Shown here piece after piece: positions 61,434-64,000 of a stretch of 64,000 bases of DNA; within the stretch, counting starts at the first letter, position 1; every line of letters begins with the position of its first letter. The stretch is from assembly GCF_009923995.1 (NCBI RefSeq), contig NZ_RFSK01000008.1, positions 1 to 64,000 of the forward strand. The letters run 5' to 3'. Both the position numbers and the translations under genes were made by a program. Source of the DNA: Janthinobacterium sp. (GTDB lineage Bacteria; Pseudomonadota; Gammaproteobacteria; Burkholderiales; Burkholderiaceae_D). Below the pieces are notes generated by a model that saw only the letters and a program-made list of their open reading frames with translations, searched no databases and was not told the DNA's origin.

Positions 61434-62342
61434 ATGCCCCTCACTCATACCCGCACGCTGGCCCTGGCCCTGCTGCTGGCCGGCCATGCCTCCCTGGCGC
61501 TGGCGCAGGCGCCCGCCACGCCGCCCACGCCAGGCTGCGAAGCCTGCGCCGCCTGGAATGCCGACCAGGCGCCGTTCCGCATCTTCGGCAATACCTATTA
61601 CGTGGGCGTGAAGGGCCTCAGTTCAGTGCTCATCACTTCGCCGCAGGGCCATGTGCTGATCGACGGCGGCTTGCCGGAATCGGCACAGAAGATCATCGCC
61701 AATATCGGCGCGCTGGGTTTTCGCATCGAGGATGTCAAGCTGATACTCAATTCGCACGGCCATATCGACCATGCGGGCGGCCTGGCCGAACTGCAGCAGC
61801 GCAGCAATGCGCTGGTGGCCGCCAGCCCGTCGGCCGCGCTGGACCTGGCATCGGGCGAGGTGGGACCGGACGATCCGCAATACCATGCGCTGCCCAAGTA
61901 CCCGCCCGTGAAGGACATGCGCCTGGCGCGCGACGGCAGCCATTTCAACGTGGGCCCCATTGCCCTGACGGCGCACGCCACGCCGGGCCACACGCCCGGG
62001 GGCCTGAGCTGGACCTGGCAATCGTGCGACGGCCCCCGCTGCCTGAACATGGTGTACGCGGACAGCATCAACGCCGTCTCGCGTCCCGGCTTCAGGTTCA
62101 GCGCCAGCAGCGAGTATCCGAATGCGCTGGCGGACTTCCGGCACAGCTTCGAGATGCTGGAAAAGCTGCCCTGCGACGTGCTGATCTCGGCCCACCCGGA
62201 AGCGTCGCAATTATGGGAGCGGCTGGAAGCGAGCGCCACGGCGGGCAGCGAGGCCTTCGTCGACCCGCAAGCCTGCCGCACCTACGTGGCGGCGGCGCGC
62301 ACCCTGCTTGATGCCCGCCTGGAACAGGAAAAGCAGGACTAG
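61434..62342 (+). CDS. Subclass B3 metallo-beta-lactamase
   Basis: A 302-residue periplasmic zinc hydrolase with a signal peptide (about 1-25). The first zinc site is NSHGHIDHAGG (H108, H110) with H186 in HATPGHTPGGLSW. The second comprises D112 and H113 with H254 in ISAHPEASQLW. This is the HxHxDH plus distant-His pattern of subclass B3 enzymes (L1, FEZ, THIN-B), which hydrolyse penicillins, cephalosporins and often carbapenems. There are no transposase, integron or other resistance genes nearby, so it is probably an intrinsic chromosomal gene. Substrate range cannot be read from sequence. Confidence 0.9.
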   Translation: MPLTHTRTLALALLLAGHASLALAQAPATPPTPGCEACAAWNADQAPFRIFGNTYYVGVKGLSSVLITSPQGHVLIDGGLPESAQKIIANIGALGFRIEDVKLILNSHGHIDHAGGLAELQQRSNALVAASPSAALDLASGEVGPDDPQYHALPKYPPVKDMRLARDGSHFNVGPIALTAHATPGHTPGGLSWTWQSCDGPRCLNMVYADSINAVSRPGFRFSASSEYPNALADFRHSFEMLEKLPCDVLISAHPEASQLWERLEASATAGSEAFVDPQACRTYVAAARTLLDARLEQEKQD

Positions 62343-62415
62343 GCTTGTCAACCGTGCACGCTGGCGTGGCGGGTATCTGCTACGCTGGAGGCCATCACTT
62401 CAACAAGGAAATGCC

Positions 62416-62895
62416 ATGTTCACACTCGCCAGACTGATTCCCCTCGCCGCCATCGTCGCCATCACGGCCGGCTGCGCGCAAACGCCCGTGCGTTCCGATG
62501 CGGCCGCCGCCGCGCCCGGCGCCACCTCGCCCGCCCAGCCGGCGCCGAAGCTGGCGGGCACGCAGTGGAAGCTGAAGGAATTGAAGGGCAAGAAAGTCGT
62601 GCGCAAGGCGCCCGAGCAGCGTGAAGTGACCCTGCTGCTGGCCGAAGGCCGCGCCAGTGGCCACAGCGGCTGCAACCAGATGATGGGCGGCTACACCAGC
62701 GACGGCGTCAGCACCCTGAACTTTTCGCAGCTGGCCGGCACCATGATGATGTGCCAGCCGCAGGACATGGACCTCGAGCGCGAGCTGCTGACCACCCTGG
62801 GCGAAGTCAACGGCTACCGCTACGCCGACCAGGAACTGCTGCTGCTCAAGGATGGCGTACCCGTGGCGCGCTATGAAGCGCTGACGGTGAAGTAA
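62416..62895 (+). CDS. META-domain lipoprotein (HslJ-like), copy 2
   Basis: A 159-residue lipoprotein with lipobox ITAGC (Cys20) and a longer Ala/Pro linker (about 27-47) than copy 1 at 50.6 kb. The META domain (about 50-155: GTQWKLKELKGKKVV, GRASGHSGCNQMMGGYTS, LNFSQLAGTMMMC, GYRYADQELLLLKDGVPVARYE) shares the same order of motifs with copy 1. AAGGAAATGCC precedes the ATG. It follows the B3 beta-lactamase by 73 nt; separate control is likely. Confidence 0.9.
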   Translation: MFTLARLIPLAAIVAITAGCAQTPVRSDAAAAAPGATSPAQPAPKLAGTQWKLKELKGKKVVRKAPEQREVTLLLAEGRASGHSGCNQMMGGYTSDGVSTLNFSQLAGTMMMCQPQDMDLERELLTTLGEVNGYRYADQELLLLKDGVPVARYEALTVK

Positions 62896-62924
62896 AACTG
62901 CTGCCTTCCCCCAAGGCAAAGACT

Positions 62925-62951
62925 GGGGTCGTACCCTCAGGGTACGACCCC
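62925..62951. terminator. GGGGTC-type perfect hairpin between convergent genes
   Basis: GGGGTCGTACCCT (62925-62937) and AGGGTACGACCCC (62939-62951) are a perfect 13-bp inverted repeat with a 1-nt centre. It lies between the convergent META lipoprotein and serine acetyltransferase genes, and may terminate both. It belongs to the same GGGGTC type as the hairpin at 9493-9537. Confidence 0.7.
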
Positions 62952-62987
62952 GGCACCTGTTCGGGGCTTGCTCCACCTCCACCGCAC

Positions 62988-63941
62988 CTAGTCATTGCGC
63001 ATCTGCGCCTGCGAGACATTGCTATGTGGCGGCACGCTCTGCGTCAGCCACACATTCCCCCCCACAGTCGAACCGGCGCCGATGGTGATGCGCCCCAGCA
63101 CGGTCGCGCCCGCGTAGATCACGACGTCGTCCTCGACGATGGGGTGGCGCGGCGTGCCCTTGATCAGCGCGCCGGAAGCGTCCGCCGGGAAGCGCTTGGC
63201 GCCCAGGGTGACGGCCTGGTACAGGCGCACGCGCTGGCCGATGATGGCCGTCTCGCCGATCACCACGCCCGTGCCATGGTCGATGAAGAAACTGGCGCCG
63301 ATGTGCGCGCCCGGGTGGATATCGATGCCCGTCAGGGTGTGCGCGATGTCGGCGATCAGGCGCGCCAGGAACGGCGCGCCGAGCGCGTGCAGCTGGTGCG
63401 CCAGGCGGTGGTACAGGATGGCGATGGTGCCCGGGTAGCACAGCATGATCTCGGCCACGGAGGTGGCGGCCGGGTCGCCCGCGTAGGCGGCCTGCACGTC
63501 CGACACCAGCAGGGCGCGGATGCCGGGCAGGCTGGCGGCGAACGCGCGCGTGATGTCGCGCGCCTGCTGCGCCAGGGCCGCGTCGTCGGCCGCGCCCTCA
63601 GCGTCGTCGCCGGCCGCGGCGGCGTGCGCCGGGGCGGAAAACAGCAGGCCGCGCCGCACCTGCTCGCTGAGGCGGTTCAGCGTGGTGTTCAGGGTATCGC
63701 CGACAAAATAGTCGATGCTTTCATCGGTCAGGTTGGGCCGCCCGTAATGCGTGGGGAACAGGGCCGCCGACAGGCCGTTGACGATGGTGGTCAGCGCTTC
63801 ACGCGACGGCAGTTCGCGCACCCTGCCGTTATGGCGGATCTTGTGCGTGTCTTCGCGCGAGCTGCGCAGCGCCTGGATCACGGGACCCAGGTTCCACTGG
63901 ACGGATTCCTCGGCGGGCGCCGCGGGATGAATGCTGTGCAT
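62988..63941 (-). CDS. cysE: Serine O-acetyltransferase (EpsC/SAT type)
   Basis: A 317-residue acetyltransferase that makes O-acetylserine for cysteine synthesis. A helical N-terminal half (about 15-190, ALFPTHYGRPNLTDESIDYFV, SVAEIMLCYPGTIAILYHRLAHQLHALG) precedes the hexapeptide beta-helix (about 205-310: GIDIHPGAHIGASFFIDHGTGVVIGETAIIGQRVRLYQAVTLGAKRFP). The active-site HDHGTG-like segment reads FIDHGTGVVIGE. Length matches the longer SAT form (EpsC), not the E. coli 273-residue enzyme. It fits the sulfur theme of the adjoining ssu island, although it is 3 kb away. Confidence 0.93.
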   Translation of the reverse strand: MHSIHPAAPAEESVQWNLGPVIQALRSSREDTHKIRHNGRVRELPSREALTTIVNGLSAALFPTHYGRPNLTDESIDYFVGDTLNTTLNRLSEQVRRGLLFSAPAHAAAAGDDAEGAADDAALAQQARDITRAFAASLPGIRALLVSDVQAAYAGDPAATSVAEIMLCYPGTIAILYHRLAHQLHALGAPFLARLIADIAHTLTGIDIHPGAHIGASFFIDHGTGVVIGETAIIGQRVRLYQAVTLGAKRFPADASGALIKGTPRHPIVEDDVVIYAGATVLGRITIGAGSTVGGNVWLTQSVPPHSNVSQAQMRND

Positions 63942-64000
63942 GGTGTATCACTTCCGAAAAAATGGCGAACAGGCCGGGTCGCCCCAGCTTAGCGGCGGCG

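Noticed and set aside
1..64000. CRISPR arrays, tRNA or rRNA genes, insertion sequences, prophage
   Set aside because: No regular direct repeat array, cloverleaf-type sequence, rRNA segment, transposase or phage structural gene was recognised.

Overview
The window is GC-rich (roughly 65%) and densely coded on both strands. The gene repertoire, codon use and protein style look like an Oxalobacteraceae beta-proteobacterium of the Janthinobacterium / Duganella / Massilia group: a liv-type uptake operon next to CoA-ligase genes, ssu and sfn-like sulfur genes, a YfiRNB c-di-GMP module, quinoprotein glucose dehydrogenase, a subclass B3 metallo-beta-lactamase, and GGGGTC-type intergenic hairpins. This placement comes from recognition, not from a search. 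I see no rRNA, tRNA, CRISPR array, insertion sequence, prophage or replication origin, so this is a chromosomal housekeeping and accessory-metabolism region.

Layout. 1-3.6 kb: the 3' end of a spermidine-synthase-like gene and a CHASE-PAS-GGDEF-EAL protein. 3.6-9.4 kb: membrane PQQ glucose dehydrogenase (gcd), a 0.57 kb gene-poor gap, a MORN-repeat protein with a TonB-like end, a LysR regulator and a hemolysin-III-like membrane protein. 9.5-12.9 kb: a NYN/LOTUS putative RNase with an RGG-like tail, a secreted hydrolase and a tiny rod-like flagellar protein. 13-16.6 kb: a TetR regulator divergent from a three-gene operon (sugar isomerase and two hydrolases) that has a clear promoter and a 16-bp palindrome. 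16.6-19.3 kb: a TonB-dependent receptor and a small molybdopterin-fold periplasmic protein, preceded by two strong matches to the ModE molybdate operator. 19.5-27.7 kb: IclR regulator, acyl-CoA dehydrogenase, CoA ligase and a complete five-gene branched-chain-type ABC importer.

27.7-34 kb holds single genes: HDOD, DinB, VOC, two small membrane proteins, a second-type signal peptidase, a sirtuin, S-formylglutathione hydrolase, and an alpha/beta hydrolase lacking its nucleophile serine. 34-38.3 kb is a three-gene membrane molybdenum hydroxylase (cytochrome c, 2Fe-2S subunit, molybdopterin subunit). 38.4-45.3 kb: a CPA1 Na+/H+ antiporter, yfiR-yfiN-yfiB, gluconate kinase, a DUF3144 protein, a desaturase, a short TetR and a PH-like protein. 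45.3-52.3 kb: gamma-carbonic anhydrase, CPBP protease, BenE transporter, MocR regulator with a coupled hydrolase, a META lipoprotein and a HAD phosphatase. 52.3-60.5 kb is a sulfur-scavenging island: ssuEADCB on one strand, and a DszC/SfnB-like dehydrogenase, an orphan MetQ and a DszA/NtaA-like monooxygenase diverging from it. 60.5-64 kb: an exported protein of unknown role, the B3 beta-lactamase, a second META lipoprotein and serine acetyltransferase.

Themes linking the genes: periplasmic glucose oxidation plus gluconate kinase; organosulfur use (ssu, sfn/dsz-like, serine acetyltransferase); c-di-GMP turnover; and molybdenum (an outer-membrane receptor behind ModE-like sites, a cysteine-free molybdopterin-fold protein and a Mo hydroxylase). 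The ModE-boxed TonB receptor is the most notable candidate for an undescribed system: possible active uptake of molybdate, or of a molybdate chelate, across the outer membrane.
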